Made by a program: the position numbers and the translations under genes
Shown here: positions 63,701-64,000 of the stretch, piece after piece
How the letters are laid out: every line of letters begins with the position of its first letter
Position numbering within the stretch: the first letter of the stretch is position 1
From: Pegea sp. RAD2-039
Taxonomy: Eukaryota > Chordata > Thaliacea > Salpida > Salpidae
Length of the DNA stretch: 64,000 bases
Direction: 5' to 3'
Assembly (NCBI GenBank): GCA_034620365.1
Contig: JAQGEQ010000363.1
Span: forward strand, 1,550,001-1,614,000
Notes under the pieces: generated by a model
Seen by the model: only the letters and a program-made list of their open reading frames with translations
The model's database searches: none
Told to the model about the DNA's origin: nothing

Positions 63701-64000
63701 ACCCAATTATATGTAACTTATTTACAACAGTATTTAATCGCTTTTAAGTCAGTAATAAATATTTAAATGATTATTACTTAATTAATATACAAAAAATAAG
63801 TTTAGTAATTTGTATATTAGTAAATTATGATTGTCTACGTGTAACTGAAAATGTTACCTTATAAGGATAAGACTTGTTTTATAGTGTTTTTTTTCTGATG
63901 CAATATTTCCAAACAATAATGTATAAGGTACAGTTTTTTCATAATAACAGAACTAGGTGTTGGCCTATACGCATATAGACCGTTGATAATTGATTAGTCA
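60800..64000. other. AT-rich terminal spacer
   Basis: The first bases belong to the eS1 promoter. Beyond that I see no gene. An 18-bp tandem repeat occurs at 62656-62698; the remainder is AT-rich with stops in all frames. Confidence 0.6.
62656..62698 (+). repeat. Short tandem repeat, 18-bp unit
   Basis: The unit TGCTGATTTGCTATTTAT is present twice without change, followed by a partial third copy of seven bases. Confidence 0.9.

Noticed and set aside
1-64000. CRISPR arrays, bacterial operons or viral genes
   Set aside because: No regularly spaced repeats, ribosome-binding sites or phage-type genes; the gene structure is eukaryotic throughout.

Overview
The window is animal nuclear DNA. It is very AT-rich (roughly 70-75% A+T by eye) and its genes are split by GT-AG introns, many of them only 46-60 bp long. 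They encode metazoan families: a nicotinic acetylcholine receptor subunit, ZMIZ/PIAS-type SP-RING protein, TRAM, MFSD1, beta-thymosin, a CD109-like thioester protein and ribosomal protein eS1. I read it as an invertebrate with compact introns; a tunicate would fit, but the phylum cannot be fixed from the sequence alone. All splice models were assembled by hand from reading frame, GT-AG sites and family alignment from memory. Every intact model closes in frame.

Layout: 2791-5097 (-) SLC49/FLVCR-family transporter; 9976-11929 (-) TRAM translocon protein; 14622-15245 (+) single-exon C-type-lectin-like membrane receptor; 16260-19408 (-) 13-exon nicotinic receptor alpha-type subunit; 23201-25632 (+) 12-exon MFSD1 lysosomal transporter; 26966-34158 (-) 17-exon ZMIZ protein; 34159-46045 a gene-poor stretch holding two copies of a ~925-bp TTAA-bounded repeat; 46046-47601 (+) promoter, noncoding leader and three coding exons of a two-repeat beta-thymosin; 51150-55100 (+) a decayed CD109-like gene that keeps its thioester motif; 58831-60779 (-) ribosomal protein eS1 (RPS3A). 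The ends and the gaps are AT-rich DNA in which I see no convincing gene. A few GC-richer islands (about 1740-1995, 49720-50295 and 58440-58670) look like relics.

The genes do not form a pathway; they are ordinary neighbours on a eukaryotic chromosome. The most striking non-gene signal is the palindrome TGACGTCA, often extended to GATGACGTCATC. I found it 27 times, where base composition predicts fewer than one. It clusters in and around genes, is almost absent from the deserts, writes Asp-Asp-Val-Ile and Met-Thr-Ser-Ser repeats into proteins, and sits directly at several splice sites of the receptor gene.
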